Origin: Toxotes chatareus
Lineage: Eukaryota > Chordata > Actinopteri > Toxotidae
Reading direction: 5' to 3'
DNA: 64,000 nucleotides
Assembly (NCBI GenBank): GCA_016801885.1
Contig: CM028897.1
Coordinates: 316,001-380,000 of the forward strand
The notes under the pieces are model-generated. The model was given only the letters and a program-made list of their open reading frames with translations, was not told where the DNA came from and ran no database searches. Shown one piece after another: positions 1-13,200 of the stretch. Made by a program: the position numbers and the translations under genes. Each line of letters begins with the position of its first letter. Position 1 is the stretch's first letter.

Positions 1-358
1 GTTTAAACACCAGATCAGTGTGGGAGATGTGGGATTTAGATAAGACAGGTTATGACAGTGCAGTTAAAGGTGAGGACTGATTCCATGACAGTGATTTTGT
101 GACCAACATTAACAAACTAAAAACAAACATCAGTGTCTCCAGGGACTGACTATTGTAAACAAACAAACACAGAGACGTGTGTGTGTCTGTGTGTGCTGCT
201 GATTCGCCATCATGCTCTGCAGTGATGTGAGACTTTTGTGTGTTACCATCTCAGCAGATCATCAGCTGTGTGTTGTTACGGTGGCTGAGGGCTCAGTGTC
301 CTTCCCACTGGAGGTTTTTCTCAGAGTTGTATTGATTCTTCACCTTTAACCCCGTCAG
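1..358 (+). other. Intron of the wnk4 gene (no exon seen)
   Basis: This stretch precedes the first recognisable kinase exon, which follows a CAG acceptor at 356-358. I find no reading frame resembling the start of a WNK kinase domain here, so it is most likely intron. The exons for the N-terminus, glycine-rich loop and catalytic lysine would lie to the left of the window. Confidence 0.6.
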
Positions 359-3300
359 ACCCACCGTCTGAACAAGGCGGAGCGTCAGCGGTTCTGCGAG
401 GAGGTGGAGATGCTCAAAGCTCTGCAGCATCCAAACATCGTCCGATTCTTTGACTCCTGGAAGTCGACGCTGAAGGGCCACAAATGCACCATCCTGGTGA
501 CTGAGCTAATGACGTCCGGGACCCTGAAAACGTGAGTCCAGACCCAGGACATGCACGACCTGTTCAGACTGGGCCTTACCCCTCACCTGTGCTGACCAGG
601 CTTGTGTTACTTACCCTGCAGGTACCTGCGCAGGTTCCGTCAGATGAAGCTGAAGCTGCTGCAGCGTTGGAGTTTCCAGATCTTGAAGGGGCTTCAGTTC
701 CTGCACTCGCGCTGCCCCCCCATCCTGCACCGAGATCTGAAGTGCGACAACATCTTCATCACTGGGCCCACCGCCTCCGTCAAGATCGGAGACCTGGGCC
801 TCGCCACGCTCAAGAAGGCCTCGTTTGCCAAGAGCGTCATCGGTAAGAATAGTCTGTACAAAGAACGGGCAGCAGCATATTCAAACGTTAAATTAACCCT
901 AATTAATCCTTATTTTAATAAAGTCTAAATCCCAGCTGTAAGTCACAGTTAGACGTCAGATGCAGTTGTTTGAAGTTGTTCTTGTTATTGTACTTCATAT
1001 TGAGACTCGTGATGCATTCAGGGACTCCAGAGTTTATGGCTCCAGAGATGTATGAGGAGAAATACGACGAGGCCGTGGACGTTTACGCCTTCGGTATGTG
1101 CATCCTGGAGATGGCGACCTCCGAGTATCCGTACTCTGAGTGTCAGAATGCCGCCCAGATCTACCGCAAAGTAACCAATGTAAGGCTCCACCCACCCGAG
1201 ACCTGTCTGCTTCCTGTTTTTGTTGAGGTGTTTGACTCTCTCTGCTTGTCCCTCAGGGAATCAAACCAGACAGTTTTTTAAAAGTAAACGTCCCGGAGCT
1301 GAAGGAGATCATTGAGGGCTGCATCCGAACCAACAGCAGCGAGAGGTAATGTGACCACAAGGCAGCATTTACCTCAGACGTCTTAATTTAAAGGAAAATT
1401 CAACCTTATTTCAACCTGTATTTCCTATAAATATGGTCATTGTCACTTCATGGGTCGTACTATGCAGTCGCCACCTCTGCTGTAGAAATTCAGGTAAACA
1501 AGGACTCACACGAATCAGAGTACGTTCGTATTTCTAACATCCTGAAATCCGCCCCAGAAGACAGACGATTATGTTTGACTCTCGGTTTGTTGCTGTGTAC
1601 AGGTGATTGTCAGATATTTGTTTCAGGTTCACAGTTCAGGACCTGCTGGACCACCGGTTCTTCCAGGAGCAGCTGGGAGTCCACGTGGAGCTGGCTGAGG
1701 ACGACGACGGCTCGAAGGCGGCGCTGAAGCTCTGGCTCCGGATGGACGACAACAAGAAGCTTCACGGCAAATACAAAGACAACAATGCCATTGAGTTCCT
1801 GTTCGAGCTGTACAAAGACGTCCCTGAGGAGGTGGCCCAGGAGATGGTACCTGATGACATCATGCTAATGACAGGTGAGCTAACTGGGGACAGGTGGAGG
1901 TGTCTCACCCGTCTCTCTCCCTCTCTTTCTTTCAGGTGGTTTTGGGCTTCGTGTGCGAGGCGGACTATAAGCTGGTTGCGAAGGCGATCAGACACCGAGT
2001 GACGGCCATAAAGCGTCAGCGAGAGAAACAGCGGCGCCTGATGGAGGGATCTCGGAACCACCAGAGGGACGCCGTTATCGAGGAGGAACCTGACCCCACC
2101 CCCCAACCTCCTGAACCGTCCAATCAGAAAGCTGCATCTGCCACAAGCAAGGCTGCTGAGGGGAAGGCAGCCGAACAGGTGAATGTGTGGTTGTTGCTGT
2201 GGTAACAGGGCCGGAAGGTGGCTAAGTTTACAGCTACAGCTATAAATCATTTTAATTTTAAAATGTTTGTTTGTTTGTCGGAGTCAGGAAACTGATTTCC
2301 TTTTTTCAGTAACGTTTCATTTTTACAGCCTCATATTTCACTGAATTGGAGACAAAACATCACATTTCGTTGGTCCAGTAGAGACAAACTCAGCATCTCA
2401 TTTTCTGCCAAACTATTTAATTACGTTACTTAATTAATCAGAAAAAGCAGAAGTTAAAGAAATAAAAATCAAAGTGAATTAACATTTTTTGAGGACGATG
2501 CCTTTGAGACTTTGTCTTTTCTTTAAACTCACAGCAGGACGTAGCTGTTTCAGCACCCGTCCCCCCCTGGATACAAGCCCTGCCCACGGTAACCATGACA
2601 TCATCTGTGCTGACGTCAAGCAGCAGCCCGGTGGATTCTGGGATCAGCAGCATCTTCAACAGGACGGAAGCAGATGGTGACGAGGACAACAAAACAGCCA
2701 AACACACGTCCTACTCCTCTGCTACATGTCAGGGAAATCTTTTTTTTATTCTTCAATTTCATTTTAATATTATTTTATTATTGAATTTGGAAAATAAAAT
2801 TCTGTCCCGCACCTAAAATGTTCTCTCTCCTCTGGTTGTCATGGCAGCGGACTGTGACATCGACAGCTCCTCAGGTGTCCCAGAGAAGGTTGAAGCCACA
2901 CCCACTCCTGTCACAAAGCTGAGCCCCATCCCATCCTTCTACGCCCCTGGTCCAGTGGCTCAGGAAACAAAGAACCTTGAGGCTCCTACCCATGTGACCC
3001 AGGCTCCATCCAAGGCTCCGCCCCTTCCTGTTCTGCGTTTCCCCAAGGTGAGCAGGGGGCGGGGCTGAAACATGGAAAGAGGCTGGAACTAAAATGCTTG
3101 AACTCCCTCACCTGTTTATAGCAGCTGTTTATAAACTACACACAAAAAGTCAGGAGATTTGTGTTTGGTAGATTTTAACACCATGAAAGACGATGGTCTC
3201 AGTTCATCTGTAGATTGATCAGTATCATCACATCATATCCTAATTTCACAAAGTGATATTTAGTTTTATTTACTGAATTAAGAGTGAAACTACTGAAGCC

Positions 3301-6300
3301 TGATAAATACACATTCCCAAAACACACTCACATCAGTTCTGCAGGTGGAGACTTTTTCCTTTTGAATCATGGGAAATCTAATTCATCAGGAGACACTCAG
3401 GTAGAACTGAATCAGGATCATGTTGTCTCATGTTGTCTCCAGAGCATCGCTGTGTCCCACAACGCCGAGCAACCCCCATCTGGATCTGTCTGTGGCTTCT
3501 CCTCACCTGTTGACAGGTAACTCACACAAACACACACAGTTACTTCTACACTTATGAGGACCTTCATCCACATGATCTCAAAGCAATGATACTTGTAAAT
3601 CTTAACTTCCTGCAAATGTCCTCACAAAGACTGTATACACACACACACACACACACACACACGTTTATTTGTTTTGTTCTTGTTGGTTTGGGCTGTTTAA
3701 GAAGGTTTTTGCTTCACCTATTTTTTTTTTGTCTGCAGCTACGCCTCTGATGTGACCTCAGGTTTAAGTGACGGCAATGATGGCCAATCAGATAAGGGCA
3801 ACCAGGAAGCAAGTAAAAGGGCGGCTACGAAGCAGTTCAGGAGGAGAGCGAGAGCTCGCCTGAGAATCATCGGGGTGAAAACATGACTCAGTGTAATCAG
3901 ATTCATTCAGAACTTCCAAACAACATCCTGTACACAGATACTGAGTGTGTGTGTGTGTCCAGGTGTCAGACATGGTGGATCGGGTGGTGGAGTGTCAGCT
4001 GCAGACTCACAACAGTAAGATGGTGACATTTAAATTTGACCTGGACGGAGACAGTCCAGAGGACATCGCCTCAGTGATGGTGAGGACAGCCAATCAGAGC
4101 CCGGGGTTCTCTGGCATTATGCACTATATTCACAAAAACACCTGTTAAATACTGAATTCAGGTGTTTCAGTCAGACCCGTTGCCACAGCTGTATCAGATC
4201 CAACGAAGCTGTGTATTCTCCGTTTGCAAACATTTGTGATACAAATGCGTTTTTTCTGAAGAGCTCTCTGACTTCAGGTGTGGTTCTGTGGTAGGACGCC
4301 ACCTTTGCAGTTAGATGGTTCGTGAAACTTCATCCCTGCTGGATTTTTCTCAGTTAACTGTAAGTGATATTATTACAAAGTGGACAACTGCTCAGGCTCG
4401 TGGTGTTTAAAAGACGCCAACACTCTGCTGAACCCATCTCTGAAGAGTTCGAACTTCCACTGACATTAATGTAAGCTCAGAAACTGCAGCGGGAGCTTCA
4501 TGGGATGGGTTTCCATGGCCGAGCAGCTGCATGCAAGCCTCACATCACCGAGTCCAATGCCAAGTGTCGGCTGGAAAAAAGCAAAGGGAGATGGTTTGAT
4601 GAGCTTGGTGTGGAAGAACTGCACAGAGCCCCGACCTCAGCCCCATCGAACACCTTTAGGATGAACTGGAAGTGAGATGGCAAACATCAGTGCCTGAGCT
4701 CCTAAATGCTCTGCAGAATGAATGAGTGGAAGCTGCTATAGCTGGAAAACAGGGACCAGCTCTGAATACAATGTCTTTACTGTCCCTGTTGGTGTAATGG
4801 CCAGTCGTCCAAATACTTTTGTCCATATAGTGTAGTTATAATTAGGTTACCTTCACTAGCTAATGAGTTCTAGAAATTAAACCAAACCATGATGTCACAG
4901 TGTACTGCAGTACACCTGTGCATCACTGCAGCCAGGTGAGACTTCTGGAGGTCAGCGAAGGCTAAGATTTACAGAATGTGTGAACTGACTCTAAATTAAA
5001 AATGATTCTGAAAATGAAAACTGGAAATTTAAGCTAAGCTAAAGATTTTCATTTAGATAAATCTGTCTTCATATGACTGAGCCTCTGGCCACGGGTCAGA
5101 AAGATGACGTGGGATTTTTACAGCACGTGCTCTGGTGTTAAACACCAACTGAATAAATCTCTGTCACACTTTGTCCCAGATAACTGAACCCAGTGTTGCT
5201 GTATATCATTAAGCGCTCTGTGTGTGTTCAGCTCCACAGAGACTTCATCCTGCCATCAGAGCGGGAGGGATTCATCCTCCGCATGTATGACATCATCAAG
5301 AGGGCGGAGTCAATTATGCATCAGCAGCCGGCAGACGCCGACAGGTTGTCTCATCTGACCGTCCCCACTCTGCCCGAGTCCACGGTACGTGTGTGTGTTT
5401 TTCTGATTTACAGTAGAAAATGTCCACCTCTGTCTCTGAGTGTCCAAGGTGGCGTCTTCAACAGTCTGACACCTGAAGACGTTCATGTCACTGCGGTAGA
5501 AAAAAGACAAACAGAAAATGTGACTCACTGCAGGAACAAGAAGATTAGTGATTAACTGATTTTTTCTTCTGCTTCATTGATCAAAGCCAAAATGATCAGG
5601 CAATTCAATAACCGATCATTACAGCTCCACAGTACTGCAAACTCACTTCTCTGTTTCTACTTTTCCTAATTTTATCTTAATTTTTGCAGCTAAACATGTC
5701 CACCCAGGGCCTGTCCAGAACTCTGTCCTCATCGTCACTACCTGGTAAAGAAGGAAGGAAAAAGAGGAGGGAGGGAGGGAAAAGGAAGAGAAGAAGGGAG
5801 GGACATTCAGACAAAGATTTAATTGGTCTTCCTGATCCACACAGTTCCCTCCTCCAGTTGATGTTGAGATGTGTTTGCTTACCTGAACTCATCAGTTGGT
5901 CTCTTTTCACATCCCAGACATTGACCCTGACCCCTCCCCCTTAAAGAGCGTAGACTTCTACGTTGACCCTGAGGCCACGCCCACTGTCAGGCCATTGAGG
6001 TCACAGTCTTTTCACACCTCTTCAGGTAAATGAACACACCTGTTGAGTTACTTTGTTATTGTCTCATTTCTACTCTTACTGACTAATTGTCAAAAATTGT
6101 GTGCTCACAATTTCTTAATTTAGAAGATTAAAGGAACAGTCCAACATTTAGGTTAATCCAGATGTTGTGGTGTCCCTCAGGAAGACGCCCTGGGTACTTT
6201 GTTCTTTCTGTTAAACCTTAATAGGTTTAAGGGAATGTTGTAACATCAAGGTAAATCCTCTGGTTCTCTGTCTTCCCCTGAGATGTTTCAGATGATACCA

Positions 6301-9300
6301 GCTTCACCTCTGTGTATCTGCTACAGAAATAGGTCCGGGGTGTGTTTAGCCTAGCTTAGCACAAAGATTAAAAGGGGGGAAACAGCTAGCCTGTTATAGT
6401 TTGTTATTTTTGTCATCATACAACACACAGACGCTAAAGGATTTATGTTTATCTAGTCTTAAGAAAATAGAATAATAATAAAAAAGTAAATTAAATGAAA
6501 CAAAGCAAATAATTCCATGATTGATATGATGAATGTTTGTATTACAAACAGAATATGAAAACTAAACCTCAACCCCACCCCACCCCCTTCCAGCCTCCTC
6601 CCATCAGCCCCCTATCTATCCCTTCCAATACCCCCACCCAGACTCCACCCTTTCCACCTCCCACCTCCCCCCTCCTCAGTATCATCTCCCAGCTTCCCCT
6701 TATTCCCCCTACACCGCCCCATTCCCTTCCCAGAGCCCTGTCTCTGGCCTACCCCGAGTCCACAGTAACCCTTCCCTCCTTACCCCCCCATCCACCTCTT
6801 CTTCAGCTCCACCCCCTTCTCACTGGCCCCCCCCTGACCAGCCTTTCTTCACTCTTACCAACATGCTGTCTTTTGCCATGAGCATGGCCCAATCCTTTAT
6901 GCCACCACCTGGGACCCCAAACCCAGGCTTTCTCCCCCAGACCCAGCCCCTGTCTCCCCCTTTCCACTCCCCCCAGGCCCCTCTCTCTCCCCCCATCTCT
7001 CCATCCCTGGGCCCTAAACTCCACCCTCAAACACACACCTCCTTCTCTGCCCCTTTCTCCCACCAACCTCCCTACAGCACCCCCTTGCCTCAGACAGGCT
7101 CTGCCCGTGACAGCCAGCAGGGGGCACCCGGCCGGACTCCAGTCACGCTTCAGGTAGGAAAGGAGTACCAGGGACCGGTGAGCCTCTGCAGAAACATGAC
7201 ATGGGCTCACTTGTGCTGATGGTGCGTTCAGGAGCTTCTCATTAATAATGTGATCACCTGTACTGCAGTAACCAGACAGATGTCAGTTCTGTAACTGGGT
7301 TAGAGGATTAAAGAAATTCAGTTTCTGTAGTCGGAGTAAGGAATCAGACCTGTGTTCTGTGCTCAGGGCAGAGGTTCAGCTAAACCCAGATTTTGTAATC
7401 AGGGAAGCGGGTGAGAGAAACTCAGCTTCTGTGGTCCAGGTTTCACTGACCCAGTGTCTGTTACCATGACAGGTGATTAAAGAAACTCATGTAGGAAGAG
7501 ACAGAAGTTTCACAATAAGAAGCTGGAACATCAATTCATTCATTCATTCACTCGTTCACTCATTTTTGTTCATGAATTCATTTGTACATTTCTTCCTTCA
7601 TTCAGTCACTGCAGCATCACAGTCCAGTTCAGATGAAGGTCGGCTCAGCCCCGCCCCCTCGAGGTGAGTCTGCCAACATCACAGTGACATCACAGTGACA
7701 TCACACCGGACTGAACAGCCTCACTGATCACTTACATGGTTTACAGGTTCAGAGACCACCTCTGCTCCCAGTCTGACCAGTGCCAGTGTTCCTACATCCA
7801 CTCCTCACATCAGCGTGAGACACATACAAGGACATGTCTCTTACATGCAGTAAAGCTCACTATGAGACATCAGGTTAAATCTAATGATGCTATCTTCCTC
7901 CTGTTCAGGCCTCTCCTCCCATCTGCCCATCCCCCGGACCGTCTCTGATTCACGACGGTAAGGACACAATTATCTGTCTCAGGTCAACCTGGTGCTGACT
8001 GCAGCTCCATGTCACAAAGCTAAAGACTCAAACTGGTTTCATGAACGTGATAACTGGTTCAGTGCACTGCAGTGGCCTCCCCAGTCTCCAGATCTGAACA
8101 AAATAAGAAAAACCAAACTAACATATTTTCATGTAATTTCTTGATCAGATTCGAGTTTCACAGTCGATGAACTCGACTTCAGTGTCTCTGTGATGTTTCC
8201 TGTTGCGCCTCCTGCTGGTCGGACTCTGACCTTCTTCCTCTGTCTTATTGCAGTGAAGCAACCTTCTGTCCTCACCGTGGGCCGTTTCCAGGTGACGCCC
8301 TCTAAAGATGTTCCTGCTGTCAGTCGAACCAATCAGGAGCCCCGCCAACTCAATCAGGCTATGCCCACCGCTCGCTCCCCGCCCCCATCCCGGCCGAGCC
8401 AATCGCAGAACTCGGGGAGCAGCACAGAGGAGGACAGTCAATCAGAGAGTAGCATGGGCACAGTGACGGTATCCCCACCTGGTGGTTACCATGACAACCC
8501 TGGAGGACAGGAGGACAGCAGGCGGAGCGGTGAGGAGGAAGACGAGGAGGAGAGGAAGAGGAGGCAGGGTCAGAGGTTGAGTGTGAATCTGTGGGAGGGG
8601 TCAGCTGGTAACCCCAGGGTGAGTGGTAGCAGCTTCAGCCAATCGTGGAGCCGCTCTGCACCCTATGTCAGCTCTGACGAATCAGACAGCGAGAATGAGG
8701 AGATGTGGGAGGAGCTACAGGAACTCCGTGAAAGGTGATTGGATGATTGATGAGATACTAATCCAAACAGAGTTGCATTATGGGAAATGTGAGATCCAGT
8801 GATTTAGACGCATCCTGAGGTTTAAAAGTAAATGCTGAGAATTCCTTGTATGCAACATGAATCCTCTCCGTCCTTTTCCCAGACATCTGGTGGAGGTGCA
8901 GAACCTGCAGGCCAATCAGAAGCGAGAGATCGAGGAGCTGTACCTGAGGATGGGTAAAGCCCCGCCCCCCGGTATCGTCTCTCTGGCTGCCATGTTGAAC
9001 CAACGCCAACGCCGCCTCTCCAAGACTGGAAACTACCCTCCTGTCCGCAAAAACAGCCTGCAGAGACTGGATGTGCTGCCCCCTACAGGTGATTGGACAC
9101 ATTACAGCCTGTGCACCACACCTGCAGGGTAAAACAGAAAAATGATTTTCTGTGATCATGATAATGTGGTGAAATACTGACATGAAAGGTTGTTGTTGTG
9201 TTTGCGGGTCAGGCATCATGAGGAAGAGCTCGGTCAGTGGCAGCAGCAGCGGATCTCAGGAGAGGGCAGGGAAAGGCGTGACCTTTGCCCCCAAACACAG

Positions 9301-9414
9301 CTGCATGGTGAGCTCACATGGTCACTTCACCGCTCCACATCATTCAAACATTTGATGACGCTGTGCTGGTCTGGGATTAACCTCTGACCTTTGTCTTCCA
9401 GTGAGACAGAAGAG
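359..9414 (+). CDS. wnk4: WNK lysine-deficient protein kinase 4 (5' end outside window)
   Basis: Ser/Thr kinase that activates SPAK/OSR1 and so controls NCC/NKCC-type chloride cotransporters. Coding exons: 359-531, 622-842, 1022-1179, 1257-1345, 1627-1846, 1936-2178, 2535-2727, 2848-3047, 3443-3516, 3739-3874, 3963-4079, 5232-5384, 5690-5744, 5918-6025, 6594-7153, 7606-7663, 7747-7814, 7909-7957, 8254-8734, 8883-9088, 9213-9307, then TGA 9412-9414. All phases agree, giving 1219 residues. Seen: HRDLKCDN catalytic loop (728-751); the WNK-type DLG in place of DFG (791-799) followed by LATL, which carries the chloride-sensing leucines; activation-loop serines in ASFAKSVIGTPEF; the second conserved block VVECQLQTHNSKMVTF (3963-4079); a Pro-rich linker (6594-7153); an RFQV SPAK/OSR1-docking motif (8283-8294); a C-terminal coiled coil; and the terminal GIMRK...KGVTF segment, which points to WNK4 rather than WNK1-3. 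The stop codon starts exactly at the last exon. The KLHL3-type acidic motif is degenerate. The three small exons at 7606-7957 are the least certain. Confidence 0.88.
4122..4832 (+). mobile_element. Decayed Tc1/mariner-like element in a wnk4 intron
   Basis: The segment is bounded by inverted CACTATAT (4122-4129) and ATATAGTG (4825-4832). Inside are remnants of a Tc1-type transposase gene: a stretch reading CCATGGCCGAGCAGCTGCAT near 4515, and near 4645 a block that translates as PIEHL, then a stop, then DELEVRWQ, the end of the DDE domain. At about 0.7 kb it is roughly half the usual length and has no open frame, so it is an internally deleted, dead copy. It lies in the intron between the exons ending at 4079 and starting at 5232. 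Confidence 0.75.
6290..6410. repeat. Dispersed teleost repeat, copy 1
   Basis: This wnk4 intron segment contains TTTAGCCTAGCTTAGCACAA followed by an AAAG-rich stretch and AACAGCTAGCCTG. The same block recurs at about 62768-62830, 56 kb away. I recognise it as a short interspersed, probably MITE- or SINE-like repeat common in fish genomes; its class cannot be settled from the sequence alone. Confidence 0.6.
8005..8108 (+). mobile_element. Fragment of a second Tc1-like transposase gene
   Basis: The run from CATGTCACAAAGCT through TCAAACTGGTTTCATGAACG to CCAGTCTCCAGATCTGAACA matches the 3' part of the transposase gene of a common fish Tc1-like family, just before its PIEH motif. It is about 100 bp, has no inverted repeats of its own, and sits in the wnk4 intron between the exons ending at 7957 and starting at 8254. 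It belongs to a different family from the element at 4122-4832. Confidence 0.6.
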
Positions 9415-10250
9415 CTACCGACTGAAGACATGAAGACGAGAGGACGAGGAGTCAACACACGCCACTTCACCGTTCTTCTAAATCAAACTTCTTGATTGAA
9501 GATTTGACACCGTTGAAACACGTTTAGTTTGATTTGAAATTTTAGATTTATTCTGTTTTACTGTGTTTTATCTGTAGAACTGAACATTTCAGCACTTTAG
9601 GAGGAAAAACACTGAGCTGAACTTTCAGTTTTCCTTGTCAGGCTCAGGTTGAGCTCATCAGTGATCATCGATGATTCTCTAACACTCAGAGTAAACTCAT
9701 GAGTTTACCTGCCACCGAAGCACACGGCTGATTTTACAGGTTTTATACGTCAGGTTTTTGTCAGATCTGATCACATGACTCTGATGAAACGTTAAACAGA
9801 CTGATTTAAAACTCAGGGTGTTTTTCTTAACTTGAACTTGAAGCGCTGCTCATTGAATCAGTGATATGATGTGTAACAGAAATATTTCAGATGAATCTGT
9901 TGCATGAGGTTCACAGTTTTCCACATGTCCACTTCCTGGTGTACAGTCTGTATAACTGTCTGTCTCTGTCCACTGAATGCAGCTTTGATCACACTGTGCC
10001 TTATTTAAAGATGATTTAAGGATTAATTGTTGGAATATTTAAAGAGAGACTGACCTGATGTGTGACACCTGAGGGGGTGTGGCCTCACCGTCCTACGAAT
10101 GATGAAGTCAGGTGACGTCCAGCTGAGACATAGAGAGATGAAACAGGTTTGGATCCAGGAAGAAGCACATCAAAGCCAAACAAGATTTATTTAAGTTCAG
10201 TTTGTAATGTTTGAATTGTTCACAAATATTAAACCCATTAATTATTAATA
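9415..10250 (+). other. wnk4: wnk4 3' untranslated region
   Basis: The last exon starts at 9412 with the stop codon and runs on without splice signals. An ATTAAA hexamer at 10228-10233 in a very AT-rich stretch is the best candidate poly(A) signal. The exact 3' end is inferred. Confidence 0.5.
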
Positions 10251-13200
10251 ATTAATATTTCAGTGTTTTCATTCTGGTAGAAATTTTAAAATCTGAAAAA
10301 GATCCTGAAACCTGGATTTTAAATATCATCAAACAAACTTCAACATATTTGGTTTCATTTTAGTATTAGCAGGATGAGGCTTCCATACAATCATCTGGGT
10401 CAATATGAACTATTGATTTTATATCAGATTTTGCCAGATGCAGATTTTATTAGTATAAACTCAGGGGCTTCTTTATTATGTACACCTGTGAAGTCAAACG
10501 CAATCAAATACACCTGTACACCATCCGAGAGATCAGTGGGCTGCAGGTTTGTCACTGTGGTTGTTTGCAGTGTTGTTGGACTCCTGTCATGGCTGGTGGC
10601 AGCAGCACAGGCAGGCAGGTATGGGCAACAGGTGACGACACCCAGGTAGCAGGAACAGTCCACAGTGTGAGCAGCACAAAGGAAAACACTGCCTGTGGAA
10701 ACAGGGCCAGTACAAATACAGGGAGCAGAGTAAGGAACCGCACAACAGGTGTGTAGATGAGCAGGTAAGCTCCAGTAAACAGGTGAGCAGGTGGATCTGG
10801 AGATAGAAGAAAGTCTGGGGACATCTGGTGGGCAGATGGAGTATAACAGGTGTCTGTACTGGAGGGGACCAGAGAGCCCCGAGGCGTTTATCATCCCCCA
10901 TCTCAGCTTCAGAGAAGAAGAAGGTGATGAAACAAACAGCTCTGCTCTGTGGTTTCAATTCCAAATTCACATTAAAGCAAACGACAGGAAAACCGGACAG
11001 GATGTGACGTTCCACCAAACTGAAAGAAGCCAGCTCAGTCTGGACAGAGAGTCTTAGATCAGGTGGTTCAGTCTCTGTGGTGCCAGATCAGCCTGTTACT
11101 CTGCATTAACAGAGCAAAACAGAACCAGGCCCAGGTTTGTCTTCAGCTCTGGATCCAGGCTCTGTGGATCCATGTGGTCCATCAGCTCTCAGCAGGAACG
11201 ACTGCATGAGCTTCTTCAAAAAAAACCTGAGGAACATTTGGACAGTTTCTCTTCCACCTGTCTCTAAGACCTGATCCCACCCTGCTCCTGTAGTCCCATC
11301 GGTGGGGGTTTCTTGGTCGAAGTCAGCAGCCCAGCTGGGCTCCCGCTGCACATCAGTGCCCTTAGCAGCTGAGTGTTTACAGGTGTTGCTTCCTTGGGTG
11401 ATGCTAGAGTCAAAGTGATGCAGTGTCCTCGGGCAGCTGAAGAGACCTGAGGCTTCTCTAAAACCTGCCGTTTTATGGCTTTTTACTGTCCTCATTTGGA
11501 CATCAGACCTTTGATTATTTCCAGTTACCATAGAGACCACGTGGAGCTACGGACGGCATGATCAGATTCACATCAAACTTACATGTTTCCTGTCCAGTGT
11601 ATGAGCTACATGGCAAAGCAGCCTCCACATATGGTGAAGTTCCTGTCTGCTGTGTTCCAAGAAGAAGCAAACAAGGAACTTGTGGATTCGAGTGGGTTCT
11701 AAGAGTCGTGATGTTCATGGCTCATTGTTATCGTCAGTTTGTGTGTGGTCTGATCATATCATACTGCTGATTACAGCTCCTGTTTCCTGTTATTGACTCA
11801 AACACTTCTTCTCTGAACACTGCTCTCAGGTGCTTCCCAGTTCTCCCAGTCCTCCGTCTGCCTACAGTGCTTTCACTTTCCATATTCATCACATGGGATC
11901 AAAAAAAATGATTCAGCGTCTTCAGACATTCAAAATGTATTCATCTCCTCTTTCATCTTCATTCTTATTTACTGATTTTTATGATTTATGTTGTCAAACA
12001 AACATCAGCACAGTACGCCATCAACACAAACATGTCACGGTGTTCTCGTAGGTTTAAAGTCTGATTTGATGGATTACATTTCATCTTTCTGTTTATCCTC
12101 CAGCTCCTCCTGTTCTCTCGTGTCAGGTGTTGGTGACATGCAGGTGGAATAGTCAATGAACAGTTCAGTACTCTGGGTTTGTGTGGTCTATACGGCCTCT
12201 CGTCTGGTCTCATCAGGTTTACCAAGTTTACCCCTGAATCCAGCATCCAGTTCCGTGAAGCCCCTGCTCAGTGACAGTAACTCAGGTCTGAGGTGATTTC
12301 TGTCACAGCTGGAAAACAAATATGATCAGACTTGTTCTTCGATTCGAGATGTGTTGGACGAGGTGTTTTCATGCCTGTGACATAAACTTCATCCAGACAC
12401 GGGACCTTAGGACGCTGCCGTGTCTGATGATGTTTCTCTGCCTCTGACCTTTGGTCACAGCTGTACGAACATCTGACGGGAGGTCGTACTCACTCCACAC
12501 AGATTGCACAGAGCAGGAACAGGTGTGCAGGGTGGGAAAGAGGTACCACCATTCTCCCTGTTACACACTGGTGTTACCATCAAAACAGTGGTGACACAGT
12601 GAAAGAACGAGACCCTGTGGCTAAAAGCTGGACCCTCTCTCTGCCCATGTTTCCTGGATCTAATGAAGGTTTAAAATGAGGCTCTTATTTATGGATGTTC
12701 TGTTGCGTGTTACATGGTTCCACCAAACTCCTACATGTACTGTACTTTCCTCTCTTTCATCTGAGGTTTATTGAACTTTTATTTTCTCTTCTTATTGTTT
12801 CTTTGTTATTTCCTGTCCCGATGGAGCTGATTTGAAAGCAGAGCTTGTACCAGAAGTGACTCCACAGGGAACCCATTCTGATTTAGAGACCACAGAGGTT
12901 TCTCATTCACTTTCTTTATCACGGCACATGGAAATCACCCGATTCAACATCAATCAATAAAAACAAGTAGAAGTGAAACAAACTTCTTCTGGTAAAACAA
13001 GAAGCCGACTTTAACAGTGACTGTCAGACGACTGATGTACTTTCTCAGTTAATGATCTCATCTAAACATCCTCACTTTGCTTAAATACAAATAATATTTT
13101 AGACTCAGTTTTCATAAATGCTTTCCTGAATTTTCCATCTGTGCTCATTAGTTTTCTTGTCTCTTTCCTAACGTATGTGAATGTGTGAAAGTCAGTTTGT

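Noticed and set aside
10424..11540. Minus-strand open frames of 143-156 codons downstream of wnk4
   Set aside because: Overlapping frames of similar length, biased Cys/Leu/His composition and no similarity I can recall; treated as chance.
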